Shown: positions 17,991 to 26,308 of the stretch, piece after piece
How the letters are laid out: the number at the start of each line of letters is the position of its first letter
Numbering within the stretch: the stretch's first letter is position 1
Assembly (NCBI RefSeq): GCF_006517275.1
Contig: NZ_CP041191.1
Coordinates: 4,335,001-4,399,000 of the forward strand
DNA: 64,000 bases
Reading direction: 5' to 3'
Source of the DNA: Labrenzia sp. PHM005
Lineage (GTDB): Bacteria > Pseudomonadota > Alphaproteobacteria > Rhizobiales > Stappiaceae
Notes under the pieces: model-generated
Seen by the model: the letters and a program-made list of their open reading frames with translations, nothing else
Told to the model about the DNA's origin: nothing
Databases searched by the model: none
Translations under genes and position numbers: made by a program

Positions 17991-18024
17991 AAAAGAACCG
18001 GGCAGCCGCTCTGCCACTGCCCGG
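17991..18024 (-). terminator. Terminator of the Mrp gene, adjoining the DMT start
   Basis: On the minus strand CCGGGCAG and CTGCCCGG form an eight-base perfect stem with an 11-base loop, followed by TTCTTTT. It is placed 20 bases after the Mrp stop codon and ends ten bases before the ATG of the DMT gene. Confidence 0.65.
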
Positions 18025-18043
18025 CCTCTCTTGAATGATTGAA

Positions 18044-19192
18044 TTAATCAAAAACGATCGATGGCGCGGCCCTTCCGCCGCCATCGGTTCCAGCTTCGAT
18101 ACCAGCCACGACCTTGGCGGCGATCTCCTTATAAACTTGTGCCGCCGGGCCTTGCGGATCGGATACGACAATCGGTGTTCCCGCATCTGAAGTTTCGCGG
18201 ATCTTCATAGCGAGCGGGATTTCACCCAGGAATGGAACATCTAGACGTTCAGCATCGGCGCGCGCGCCGCCGTGGCCAAAAATATCATGCCGGCTGCCGC
18301 AATCCGGACACAGGAAATAGCTCATGTTCTCCACGATCCCCAGAACCGGCACATCGACTTTTTTGAACATCGCCAGCCCTTTCCGGGCATCGATCAGGGC
18401 AAGATCTTGTGGCGTTGACACGATTACAGCGCCTGCGAGCGGCACCTGCTGCGCCATGGTCAGCTGCGCATCCCCGGTTCCCGGAGGCATATCGACAACC
18501 AAAACATCCAATTCACCCCAAGCGACTTCCCGCAGCATTTGGGTGAGCGCGGAAATCACCATCGGCCCACGCCAGATCATCGGCGTTTCTTCTTCCACCA
18601 TGAACCCCATGGACATGACCTTGATGCCATAGCCTTCCAGGGGTTTCAGCATCCGCCCGGACAAGGCTTCCGGCCGGCCGGAGACATTGAACAGACGCGG
18701 GACCGACGGGCCATAAATATCGGCATCGAGCACGCCGACCTTCAGACCGTTTGCTGCCATGCCCAGCGCCAAATTGGCCGTTGTCGTCGACTTGCCAACC
18801 CCGCCCTTTCCCGAGGCGACCGCGATGATGTGCTTTATGCCAGGCACTCCAGGCTTGGCAGACGCCTGTTCCTCTGCCGGACGCTGCGGTGCCCGAGCTT
18901 GCGGCGCCGGACGGGACGGCTGGGTTGGAGCACTGCCTGGTGCCCGCTCAGCTGTCAGCGCGACCATGGCGTTTTCAACGCCATCAACCTCCTTGACGAC
19001 CTTTTCCGCAGCCTGGCGCAAGGGCTCCAGTTCCTGAGCCCGATCGGCCGGGACAGTGATTGAAAAAGCCACGCGACCATCGGACACAAAAACGTCCGAG
19101 ACCAATCCCAGGGAGACAATATCTCCCTCCAGATCTGGCCCTTTGATCTGGCGCAGCCGGTCCAGCACAGCGCTCTTAACGGATTCACTCAT
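18044..19192 (-). CDS. Mrp/NBP35 family P-loop ATPase (iron-sulfur carrier)
   Basis: A 382-residue ApbC/Mrp protein that binds and delivers Fe-S clusters using ATP. Domains in order: an N-terminal MIP18/DUF59 domain (about residues 1-82), a proline/alanine-rich linker, and the ATPase domain with the deviant Walker A SGKGGVGKST (about 127-136), DVLVVDMPPGTGDAQLT (Walker B region) and the cluster-binding CPDCG pair near residue 285. The hydrophobic ATPase tail ends with the KIRETSDAGTPIV segment typical of the family. Confidence 0.93.
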   Translation of the reverse strand: MSESVKSAVLDRLRQIKGPDLEGDIVSLGLVSDVFVSDGRVAFSITVPADRAQELEPLRQAAEKVVKEVDGVENAMVALTAERAPGSAPTQPSRPAPQARAPQRPAEEQASAKPGVPGIKHIIAVASGKGGVGKSTTTANLALGMAANGLKVGVLDADIYGPSVPRLFNVSGRPEALSGRMLKPLEGYGIKVMSMGFMVEEETPMIWRGPMVISALTQMLREVAWGELDVLVVDMPPGTGDAQLTMAQQVPLAGAVIVSTPQDLALIDARKGLAMFKKVDVPVLGIVENMSYFLCPDCGSRHDIFGHGGARADAERLDVPFLGEIPLAMKIRETSDAGTPIVVSDPQGPAAQVYKEIAAKVVAGIEAGTDGGGRAAPSIVFD

Positions 19193-19422
19193 GGAAGCGT
19201 CCTGTCGTTCACAGGTGACAACGGCCCCTCCACCGCAAATGTCACCTTCTTGGAAGATGTGTGTCTTCGTTTCTTAGGGTCGTTGGGGTCTGGTTACAAG
19301 GTCTGGCGCCTGCGCGAGATTGTCTCCCTGACACTTGAAGGACAATGTTCTCCTTGACGCTTGGCTGTAGAGACAGAATAGTTTTCCTCCAACCAGATTC
19401 CGTTCTTTATTCGAGACACTTT

Positions 19423-20103
19423 ATGACCACTTGTTTGATTACCGCAGCCAATCGCGGAATTGGCCGCGAACTTGTCCGCGCAGCCCTGTCAAAAGATTGG
19501 ACTGTTTACGGCTCAGTGAGAACAGAAGACGCTGCCCGGGACGTTGCTGAAAGTTTCGGCGGAAAAGCTACGCCACTGATTTTTGATGTGACCGATCATG
19601 CAGCCGTCAAAGCTGCGGCGGATCATTTGGATGCTCCGATTGATGTCTTGATTAACAATGCCGGCATTATCGGCCCGAAAAACCAAGACCCGCTGAATAT
19701 GGATTACTCCGGATTTCAGGAAACGCTTGCCGTAAACACGTTGGCGCCGCTCGCAGTTGCACAGACGTTCTTGCCTCATATCCTCAAAGACCGTCCCGGC
19801 AAGATTGTAACGATCTCCAGCCAGATGTCCTGGATGGGCTACCGCAAATCCGACCGGATCGCCTATCGGGCCTCAAAAGCTGCCGTCAACAAAGTCATGC
19901 AAGGATTGGCCACAGAGCTTGAAGACAAAAATGTTCCGGTCATTTTGATCGATCCGGGCTGGGTCCGCACCGATATGGGCGGCGATGGCGCCGACAATGA
20001 TCCGGCCGATGTTGCCAAGGGTGTCATAGCCCTTTCAGAAAATCTAACGGTTAAGGACACGGGGAAATTCTTCAAGTGGACCGGTGAAGAACGCCCCTTC
20101 TAA
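19423..20103 (+). CDS. SDR family oxidoreductase
   Basis: A 226-residue short-chain dehydrogenase/reductase with a Rossmann fold: TAANRGIGRELVRAAL (nucleotide-binding glycine motif, with an alanine in place of the first usual glycine), NNAG at about residue 82, the catalytic Ser of TISSQMSWMG, and YRASKAAVNKV (Tyr and Lys of the active site). RTDMGGDGADNDPADVAKGV resembles the CsgA/sniffer-type subgroup. Substrate unknown. The ATG at 19423 matches the family start; an upstream in-frame start adds an unrelated leader. Confidence 0.9.
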   Translation: MTTCLITAANRGIGRELVRAALSKDWTVYGSVRTEDAARDVAESFGGKATPLIFDVTDHAAVKAAADHLDAPIDVLINNAGIIGPKNQDPLNMDYSGFQETLAVNTLAPLAVAQTFLPHILKDRPGKIVTISSQMSWMGYRKSDRIAYRASKAAVNKVMQGLATELEDKNVPVILIDPGWVRTDMGGDGADNDPADVAKGVIALSENLTVKDTGKFFKWTGEERPF

Positions 20104-20149
20104 AGCCCAAAGACCTAAGAACCACAAACTTCAGTAATCCGGAGTTCCC

Positions 20150-20740
20150 ATGCCCTGGCCCTCCCCAATCACTTTGACCGGAACGCATGTCTTGCTCGTA
20201 CCCTTGGCGATGCAGCACGCCGATGATCTAGCAGAAGCGTCTGCTGAAGGGGATCTTTGGAAGGCCTGGTATACGAGCGTCCCCAAACCGGACGGCGTGC
20301 GTGAGGAAATTGAACGTCGTTTGTCCTTGCAGGCATCTGGCTCCATGTTGCCCTTTACCGTGCTGACACCGGATGGCAAGGCCGTCGGCATGACCACCTA
20401 TATGAACATCGACCCGATTCATAAACGTGTGGAGATCGGCTCCACCTGGTACCGCAAAGCGGTTCAACGCACGGGGCTTAATACAGAATGCAAACTGATG
20501 CTTCTGACCCATGCGTTTGAAGACCTGGAGTGTATCGCCGTTGAGTTCCGGACGCATTTTATGAACCGGCAAAGCCGAACAGCCATTGAACGCCTCGGAG
20601 CAAAACTGGATGGCGTCCTGCGGTCTCATCAGCGCACAGCTGATGGCGCCCTTCGGGATACCGCAGTTTATTCGATTCTACCGCACGAATGGCCTGCAGT
20701 TAAGAATGGTTTAATGTTTAAGTTAGAGGCCGCCCGATAA
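20150..20740 (+). CDS. GNAT family N-acetyltransferase (RimJ/RimL type)
   Basis: A 196-residue acetyltransferase with the Acetyltransf_3 pattern found in RimJ/L and tabtoxin-resistance-like proteins: ITLTGTHVLLVPLAMQHADDLAEAS at the start, PDGKAVGMTTYMNIDPIHKRVEIGSTWY in the core, NTECKLMLLTHAFEDL at the acetyl-CoA loop and NRQSRTAIERLGAKLDGVLRSH near the end. It probably acetylates an amino group on a small molecule or protein N-terminus. GGAG five bases before the ATG supports the start. It follows the SDR gene by 46 bases. Confidence 0.88.
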   Translation: MPWPSPITLTGTHVLLVPLAMQHADDLAEASAEGDLWKAWYTSVPKPDGVREEIERRLSLQASGSMLPFTVLTPDGKAVGMTTYMNIDPIHKRVEIGSTWYRKAVQRTGLNTECKLMLLTHAFEDLECIAVEFRTHFMNRQSRTAIERLGAKLDGVLRSHQRTADGALRDTAVYSILPHEWPAVKNGLMFKLEAAR

Positions 20741-20767
20741 AGGAATTGCACACAGGAAGATCAACCA

Positions 20768-20781
20768 GTGTAATTTTACAC
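20768..20781. promoter_or_regulatory. Perfect palindrome upstream of the BLUF-fold gene
   Basis: GTGTAA-TT-TTACAC is a perfect 6-2-6 inverted repeat in the 206-base region before 20947. No regulator gene is adjacent, so its binding protein is unknown. Confidence 0.4.
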
Positions 20782-20946
20782 AGTTTTCTTGCCCCTATCC
20801 CACAATAGGAAAGCACTGAATTCTGCACATATCTTTGAGAATGCCACAAATAGGTAATTTCTTCTTCCGCATTGACTCAGATTTTAAGCAAATGTGAGGA
20901 ATTGAAGCGCAGGCTGGTTCTATCGGCAAACGGATAGGATAGACCA

Positions 20947-21405
20947 ATGGAACTTTACCGCGCCTGCTTCCGCAGCAAGATCAAGTGGGACAAGATGCGC
21001 TTGCCTCTGCCTGATGAAATCGACAAGACTCTTTTGCGCATTCGCCGCATCAACCGCCGCGCTGGTGTGACCGGTGCGCTGCTTTTGGTTGACCAGCATA
21101 TCATCCAGGTTTTGGAAGGTTATACCGGCCCCGTTCTTGATACAGTCTATTGCGTCATGAATGACCCGCGCCTGCACGACATCGAAGGCATTATCCACGA
21201 ACCGGCGGATTACCGCATGTTCCCCAATTCGCTGATGTTCTTCCGTGACCTGACCGACGGTATCGCGGCATCCAGACATGAAGAACTGCGCCCGCTGCTG
21301 GATCATCCAGGCGACGTCACCCGGGATGAAACCTATCTGGCCCTCAGCCTCTTCGCTAAAGAATTGAGCGAAGGCCGGATGACCAACGATATGCTGATGA
21401 TCTAA
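20947..21405 (+). CDS. BLUF-fold protein with atypical photoactive site
   Basis: A 152-residue protein with a BLUF (flavin blue-light sensor) domain over residues 1-100 and a short helical tail. Compared with AppA as remembered, ACFRS matches CCYRS, NRRAGVTGAL matches the flavin-binding Asn and TGAL turn, and IIQVLEG keeps the key Gln (Q54). But the photoactive Tyr is Phe8, and the semi-conserved Trp near the end is Ser95 (Met97 is kept). So FAD may bind while the normal Tyr-Gln photocycle is doubtful. No effector domain is fused. Neighbours (GNAT, BenE) give no clear pathway. Confidence 0.8.
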   Translation: MELYRACFRSKIKWDKMRLPLPDEIDKTLLRIRRINRRAGVTGALLLVDQHIIQVLEGYTGPVLDTVYCVMNDPRLHDIEGIIHEPADYRMFPNSLMFFRDLTDGIAASRHEELRPLLDHPGDVTRDETYLALSLFAKELSEGRMTNDMLMI

Positions 21406-21510
21406 CCGGGATTTATTCCCGTTTCTGGACGGATGCGCGCCGAACTGATCTGGCCATGTCCTATCCGAGCAGCCTAGTGTGCCTTTCCCCATATTTGGAA
21501 TCGCACCTTC

Positions 21511-22680
21511 ATGTTCGCCAAGCGTCCGTCTCTCCAGTCCTTTTCCGCAGGCCTGCTCGCTGCAATCGTCGGGTTTGCCAGCTCCTTTGCCATTGTCATT
21601 CAGGGTTTGCTTGCTGTGGGGGCAACCACCGCCGAAGCAACCAGCGGCTTGATGGCTCTCTCCATAGCCATGGGTCTGTGCGCGATCGTCGCCTCATTGT
21701 GGACCCGCATTCCCGTCAGCATTGCCTGGTCAACTCCGGGTGCCGCGTTGTTGGCGTCAGCCGGACCGGTAGACGGCGGTTTCGCGGCGGCCATCGGGGC
21801 CTTTCTTGTCTGTGCGCTCCTTATTGTGCTGGCGGGTTTGATCCGCCCCTTCGGACGCGCGGTAGCCGCTATTCCCAGTCCACTCGCAAATGCAATGCTG
21901 GCGGGCGTTTTGTTTGGGCTGTGCCTTGCCCCAGTCCGTGCTGTCGCTGAGATGCCCCTTTATGCGCTTGCCGTCATCCTGTCGTGGGCTGTGGCCTTTC
22001 GGTTTGCCAGGCTCTACGCAGTCCCGCTCGCCATGCTGATGACATTTGCCATTGCCTTTTACGCGGGCGGCGCACTCGATCTGGCAGAAACCCCGGCGAT
22101 AAATCGGCCCATTGCGATCATGCCGGTCTTTACGATCGAAGCGCTCATCAGCATTGCCTTGCCACTCTTCATCGTAACCATGGCCTCTCAGAACATCCCG
22201 GGAATTGCTGTCTTGCGGGCTTATGGCTATCAGCCCAACAGCGGGCCGTTGTTCACGCTCTCTGGCATCTTCAGTTTGTTATCGGCACCCTTTGGTGGCC
22301 ATGCCGTCAATCTGGCTGCCATAACGGCCGCCATGTGTGCAGGAGAAGATGCGCACAAAGATCCGGAAAGACGATATTGGGCGGCCGCGGCCTCAGGAGC
22401 TATCTACATCCTGTTTGGTCTCTTTGCCGGTTTGGTCATGGCTTTCGTCGCCGCAACGCCAGGGATTTTAATTGAGGCTGTTGCCGGTTTGGCTCTTCTT
22501 GGAGCGCTCGCCTTTTCAATCGGCGAAGCAACCAAAGCGGCCGAAACCCGGGACAGCGCCATCATCACCTTTGCTATTACCGCATCCGGTGTCAGCTTCT
22601 TTGGTGTATCAGGGGCGTTTTGGGGGCTTCTGGCAGGCGGTGCCTTTATGGCCTTGATGAAGTTGAGAATTGTAAACTAA
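21511..22680 (+). CDS. BenE family benzoate/proton symporter-like transporter
   Basis: A 389-residue, roughly twelve-helix membrane protein of the BenE family. Signature segments are SFSAGLLAAIVGFASSFAIVIQGL at the N-terminus, RIPVSIAWSTPGAALL, PSPLANAMLAGVLFGLC, and NIPGIAVLRAYGYQP followed by FSLLSAPFGGHAVNLAAITAAMCAGEDAHKDPERRY, which is highly typical. BenE imports benzoate in Acinetobacter, but no aromatic-degradation gene is near, so the substrate may differ. No regulator is adjacent. Confidence 0.9.
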   Translation: MFAKRPSLQSFSAGLLAAIVGFASSFAIVIQGLLAVGATTAEATSGLMALSIAMGLCAIVASLWTRIPVSIAWSTPGAALLASAGPVDGGFAAAIGAFLVCALLIVLAGLIRPFGRAVAAIPSPLANAMLAGVLFGLCLAPVRAVAEMPLYALAVILSWAVAFRFARLYAVPLAMLMTFAIAFYAGGALDLAETPAINRPIAIMPVFTIEALISIALPLFIVTMASQNIPGIAVLRAYGYQPNSGPLFTLSGIFSLLSAPFGGHAVNLAAITAAMCAGEDAHKDPERRYWAAAASGAIYILFGLFAGLVMAFVAATPGILIEAVAGLALLGALAFSIGEATKAAETRDSAIITFAITASGVSFFGVSGAFWGLLAGGAFMALMKLRIVN

Positions 22681-22740
22681 CACCTTGCCCTCAGCCATTT
22701 GCCTCCCATAGTGTCTGACTAGAAACAAATCTGGAGTTAC

Positions 22741-23625
22741 GTGCCTGTGACGGCGCCTTACATTCTTCAACCCAATCCACTCAATCCGGCACTTTCAACA
22801 ACGGTCACCGGTTTCGACCACACCGGCGCGCAAGTTGACACTAAAGTGGTGACGGAAAAGCCGCTGACCCTGTTCCTCAATTCCCAGGAAGTGGTCACGA
22901 TGATGACCATTGGAGACCATCCGGATTTGCTCGCGGTTGGGTACCTGAAGAACCAGAACATGCTGGCGGACGATGATGTCATCACCGGCATTGATTACGA
23001 CGAGGATCTGGAAGTAGTCATCGTGCGCACAGAGCGCGAAACCGACTATGAGGAAAAGCTGAAAAAGAAGGTCCGCACCTCCGGCTGCGCCCAGGGCACC
23101 GTCTTTGGCGATGTTATGGAAGGCTTTGAAACGGTTAGCCTGCCCAAAGACGCCAGGCTGAAAACCTCCTGGCTCTACAGCCTCACAAAGGCCATCAACA
23201 CCACGCCGTCGCTCTATCTAGAGGCCGGAGCGATCCATGGCTGTGTGTTGTGCTGCGAAGATGCACCTCTGGTTTATATGGAAGATGTTGGCCGTCACAA
23301 CGCCGTCGACAAGATCGCCGGGTGGATGCAACTCAACAATGTGCCAGCTGGTGACAAGATCTTTTACACCACAGGCCGCCTGACCTCGGAAATGGTCATC
23401 AAGACCGTAATGATGGGTATTCCTATCCTGGTTTCCCGGTCCGGTTTTACTGCCTGGGGTGTGGAACTTGCCCGCCAAGCCGGATTGACGTTGATTGGGC
23501 GCGCCCGCGGAAAAAGGTTCCTGACGCTTGCGGGCGCGGAACGGATAGATTTTGACATGGACCCGGCCCTTGCGGAGGATGAACCGCGCGGCTCGGAACG
23601 CAAAGGGAGTAACAAAGCGGAATGA
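22741..23625 (+). CDS. fdhD: FdhD: sulfurtransferase for formate dehydrogenase maturation
   Basis: A 294-residue FdhD protein, which passes sulfur from a cysteine desulfurase to the molybdenum cofactor of formate dehydrogenase. Recognisable parts are LFLNSQEVVTMMTIGDHPDLLAVGYL, TSGCAQGT (Cys116), GAIHGCVLCCEDAPLVYMEDVGRHNAVDKIAG and FYTTGRLTSEMVIKTVMMGIPILVSRSG. In E. coli FdhD a CxxC pair carries the persulfide; here only the first cysteine is kept (CAQG). The start is GTG at 22741 behind GGAG. It begins a four-gene operon with mobA, mobB and moeA. Confidence 0.92.
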   Translation: MPVTAPYILQPNPLNPALSTTVTGFDHTGAQVDTKVVTEKPLTLFLNSQEVVTMMTIGDHPDLLAVGYLKNQNMLADDDVITGIDYDEDLEVVIVRTERETDYEEKLKKKVRTSGCAQGTVFGDVMEGFETVSLPKDARLKTSWLYSLTKAINTTPSLYLEAGAIHGCVLCCEDAPLVYMEDVGRHNAVDKIAGWMQLNNVPAGDKIFYTTGRLTSEMVIKTVMMGIPILVSRSGFTAWGVELARQAGLTLIGRARGKRFLTLAGAERIDFDMDPALAEDEPRGSERKGSNKAE

Positions 23626-24275
23626 CCCCGGGAATAACCCCGCTGACACGGGACAAGGTGCTCGGCTGTGTGCTGGCCGGAGGACAATCCCGCCGGATGG
23701 GCGGCGGCGACAAGACACTGCTCGATCTCAACGGCAAACCCATGCTGGAGATCATTTTTGACCGCTTGTCCCCGCAGGTTCCGCAAATCGTGCTCAATGC
23801 AAATGGCGATGCCAACCGGTTCTCCAGGTTTCCTTTTCCCGTTGTTTCAGATTCGATCGCCGGGTTTGCCGGCCCACTCGCCGGTATTCTAGCAGGATTG
23901 GACTACGCGAGAGAAAATCTGCCGGATGTCTCGCATGTGATCTCCGTCGCAGGAGACACTCCATTTTTCCCAGTCGATCTCGTCGACCGGTTCCTGGCAA
24001 CGACCCCTGCCGACAAACCTGTAATCGCGCTGGCGAGCTCCGCAGACAAACTCCAGCCTGTATTTGGCCTCTGGCCCGTAGCGCTTGCCGAGGATTTGCA
24101 CGACTGGCTTGCCAAAGGTCAAAGCGGCAAGGTCCTCGCTTTTGTAGACCGTCATGACAGCATTGAAGTTGCTTTCGAATTGGATCAGGCAACCGGCCTT
24201 GATCCGTTTTTTAATGCCAACCGGCCGGACGATCTTGAAACGGCCCGAAGCGCGGCGAGTCTTTTAACCTCATGA
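23622..24275 (+). CDS. mobA: Molybdenum cofactor guanylyltransferase MobA
   Basis: A 217-residue nucleotidyltransferase that joins GMP to Mo-molybdopterin to form the MGD cofactor used by formate dehydrogenases and related enzymes. It has the Rossmann-like GTP site VLAGGQSRRMGGGDKTLLDLNGKPMLE, a NANGDANRFS strand, GPLAGILAGLDYA, and the VAGDTPFFPVDL metal-binding motif. It overlaps fdhD upstream and mobB downstream by four bases each. The pairing with fdhD points to formate dehydrogenase as the main client. Confidence 0.94.
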   Translation: MTPGITPLTRDKVLGCVLAGGQSRRMGGGDKTLLDLNGKPMLEIIFDRLSPQVPQIVLNANGDANRFSRFPFPVVSDSIAGFAGPLAGILAGLDYARENLPDVSHVISVAGDTPFFPVDLVDRFLATTPADKPVIALASSADKLQPVFGLWPVALAEDLHDWLAKGQSGKVLAFVDRHDSIEVAFELDQATGLDPFFNANRPDDLETARSAASLLTS

Positions 24276-24793
24276 CCACCACTCCCGTTTTTGGAATCAC
24301 CGGCTGGAAAAACTCTGGCAAGACACAGCTTGTCACCCGTTTGGTTGCTGAGTTCACAGCCCGTGGCCTCAAAGTGTCCACGGTGAAACACGCCCACCAT
24401 AATTTCGATATCGATAAGCCGGGCGCGGACAGCTACCGCCACCGGGAAGCAGGCGCCGTTGAAGTGGCGCTGGTATCGGGCCGCCGCTGGGCCTTGATGC
24501 ATGAATTGCGCGATGAAGAGGAACCGCCCTTGTCGGCGATCCTGCCGCGTCTTGCCCCTTGCGACCTGATCCTGATCGAAGGCTACAAACGGGAAAACCA
24601 CCCAAAGATCGAAGCGCGCCGGACAGAATCGGCAGACAAAGGCCCCTTGGCGCCGGAAGACAGTAATATTCTCGCCATTGCTGCTGATCACATCGTGTCC
24701 GACACGGCACTGCCAGTCTATGATTTGAACGATGTCTCAGGCCTTGCTGATTTCATCACCGCGCATCTTGATTTGAAGAGACAAGAGCCATGA
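24272..24793 (+). CDS. mobB: Molybdopterin-guanine dinucleotide biosynthesis protein MobB
   Basis: A 173-residue P-loop GTPase-like protein assisting MobA. It opens with FGITGWKNSGKTQLVTRLVAEFTARGLKVSTVKHAHHNFDIDKPGADSYRHREAGA, which holds the Walker A (GWKNSGKTQL) and the family-specific HHxFDxDxPGxDSxRHRxAGA motif, then DLILIEGYKRENHPKIEARR. MobB helps MGD synthesis but is often not essential. Four-base overlaps join it to mobA and moeA. Confidence 0.94.
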   Translation: MTTTPVFGITGWKNSGKTQLVTRLVAEFTARGLKVSTVKHAHHNFDIDKPGADSYRHREAGAVEVALVSGRRWALMHELRDEEEPPLSAILPRLAPCDLILIEGYKRENHPKIEARRTESADKGPLAPEDSNILAIAADHIVSDTALPVYDLNDVSGLADFITAHLDLKRQEP

Positions 24794-26067
24794 CGGCCAA
24801 GCCAGACTTGAACGACTGTTTTTTGCACGACAAGGATAGGCTCAAACACGCCGAGGCTCTGGCGATCCTGAAGGAGCGCATCCAGTCAGTCGCTTCCATC
24901 GAAACCGTTTCCCTGGATGATGCCCTTGGGCGTATCCTTGCCGAAGACGTCACCGCGCCGCGCAATATTCCGCTCGCTGATAACTCAGCGGTCGACGGCT
25001 ATGCGTTCCGGTTCTCCGATCATGATGAAGCCGGCGGGTTCTTTCGTCTGAGCCAACGCGTGGCCGCAGGTCACAAAAGCGACCAAACCCTTGCCCCCTG
25101 GAGCGCCGCGCGGATATTCACCGGCGCAGTCATGCCGCCAGGTGCCGATACTGTGGCCATGCAGGAAGATTGCGAAACGCATCAGCAGGATGGTCAGGAC
25201 TTTGTCATTGTCCCGCAAGGTCTGAAAAAAGGTGCGAACTGCCGGCTGGCGGGTGAAGATGTTCAAGAAGGGGCCGCAATCCTAACGGTCGGCCACCGGC
25301 TCAGGCCGCAAGACATTGCCGCGATTGCGTCGACGGGTGTCGCTGAGATAGCCGTTTATCGCAAGCTGAAGGTGGCCTTGGTTTCGACCGGCGATGAACT
25401 CAGGCGTCCTGGCGATCTCATTACGGTTGGCGATGTTTATGATTCAAATCATTTCCTGCTGAACGGGCTTTGCTCACATCTCCCGGTCGACATCAAAGAT
25501 CTTGGAATTTTAAAAGATGAAGCGCAGCTGATTGAAAACACATTGGCGTCCGCATCTCAGGAGTTTGACGTGATCCTGACCTCTGGCGGCGCCAGCCGCG
25601 GCGAGGAGGATCACATGCAGACAGCCCTGGCAAAACTCGGCCAGCGGCATATGTGGCAACTGGCAATCAAACCGGGTCGCCCTGTGATGTTCGGTCAGAT
25701 CGGCTCTAGCATTTTCCTTGGCATGCCGGGAAATCCGGTGGCCGCGATGGTTTGCTTTATGCTCTATGCGCGCCCGGTCATCAGCGTGTTGGGTGGCGGC
25801 GCCTTTGTCGAGCCACAGCGTTTTCAAATTCCATCAGATTTCGAGGTGCCGAAGAAGAAGCCCGACCGGCGCGAATTCTACCGGGGCATTCTGGCGGCGG
25901 ATGACACCGGACGCACAGTTGCACAGAAATTCGCCCGCGACGGGTCCGGATTGATATCCGGGCTTCGTGAAGCCGACGGTTTGATCGAGATTCCGGAAGA
26001 AACGACGTCCGTCAACCGCGGAGATCTGGTAACCTTCCTGCCATTCACTGGTATGGGAGTTCTTTAG
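24790..26067 (+). CDS. moeA: Molybdopterin molybdotransferase MoeA
   Basis: A 425-residue enzyme that inserts molybdate into adenylated molybdopterin. Domain I has ILAEDVTAPRNIPLADNSAVDGYAFR; domain III, the MogA-like catalytic part, has VALVSTGDELRRPGD, YDSNHFLL, ILTSGGASRGEEDHMQTAL and KPGRPVMFGQIGSSIFLGMPGNPVAAMVCF. Domain IV follows at the C-terminus. It is the last gene of the operon. Its N-terminus is somewhat extended relative to E. coli MoeA (411). Confidence 0.94.
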   Translation: MTAKPDLNDCFLHDKDRLKHAEALAILKERIQSVASIETVSLDDALGRILAEDVTAPRNIPLADNSAVDGYAFRFSDHDEAGGFFRLSQRVAAGHKSDQTLAPWSAARIFTGAVMPPGADTVAMQEDCETHQQDGQDFVIVPQGLKKGANCRLAGEDVQEGAAILTVGHRLRPQDIAAIASTGVAEIAVYRKLKVALVSTGDELRRPGDLITVGDVYDSNHFLLNGLCSHLPVDIKDLGILKDEAQLIENTLASASQEFDVILTSGGASRGEEDHMQTALAKLGQRHMWQLAIKPGRPVMFGQIGSSIFLGMPGNPVAAMVCFMLYARPVISVLGGGAFVEPQRFQIPSDFEVPKKKPDRREFYRGILAADDTGRTVAQKFARDGSGLISGLREADGLIEIPEETTSVNRGDLVTFLPFTGMGVL

Positions 26068-26158
26068 TATTTTATCGGAGCCCCAAGGGCTGTGCCTCCC
26101 GCGCTTACATAAAGAGGGCTGTAGTTGGAGACCCAAAAGCCCCCGCTCAACAGACAGA

Positions 26159-26284
26159 TCCCGGATCTCCGCTTCGCTGCGTCCGGGAAAGCTCAGTGGC
26201 CCAACCAACCAAACGTTCATTCCTGAGCCTCCTCGGCCTTGAGCCGGGGTCAACAAACTATGGTCCCGGATCAAGTCCGGGACC
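26159..26284. repeat. Gene-free spacer with REP-like palindromes
   Basis: The 241 bases between moeA and the convergent MBL gene contain TCCCGGA-N16-TCCGGGA (26159-26188) and GGTCCCGGA-TCAAG-TCCGGGACC (26262-26284, perfect). The second shares its core with 51208-51226. No coding potential is seen. Confidence 0.7.
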
Positions 26285-26308
26285 GCTGTTTTTGGGAAAT
26301 TTTCCCAA

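Noticed and set aside
18044..19192. Several long plus-strand frames inside the Mrp gene
   Set aside because: Antisense shadows of a well-supported gene, with no family features.
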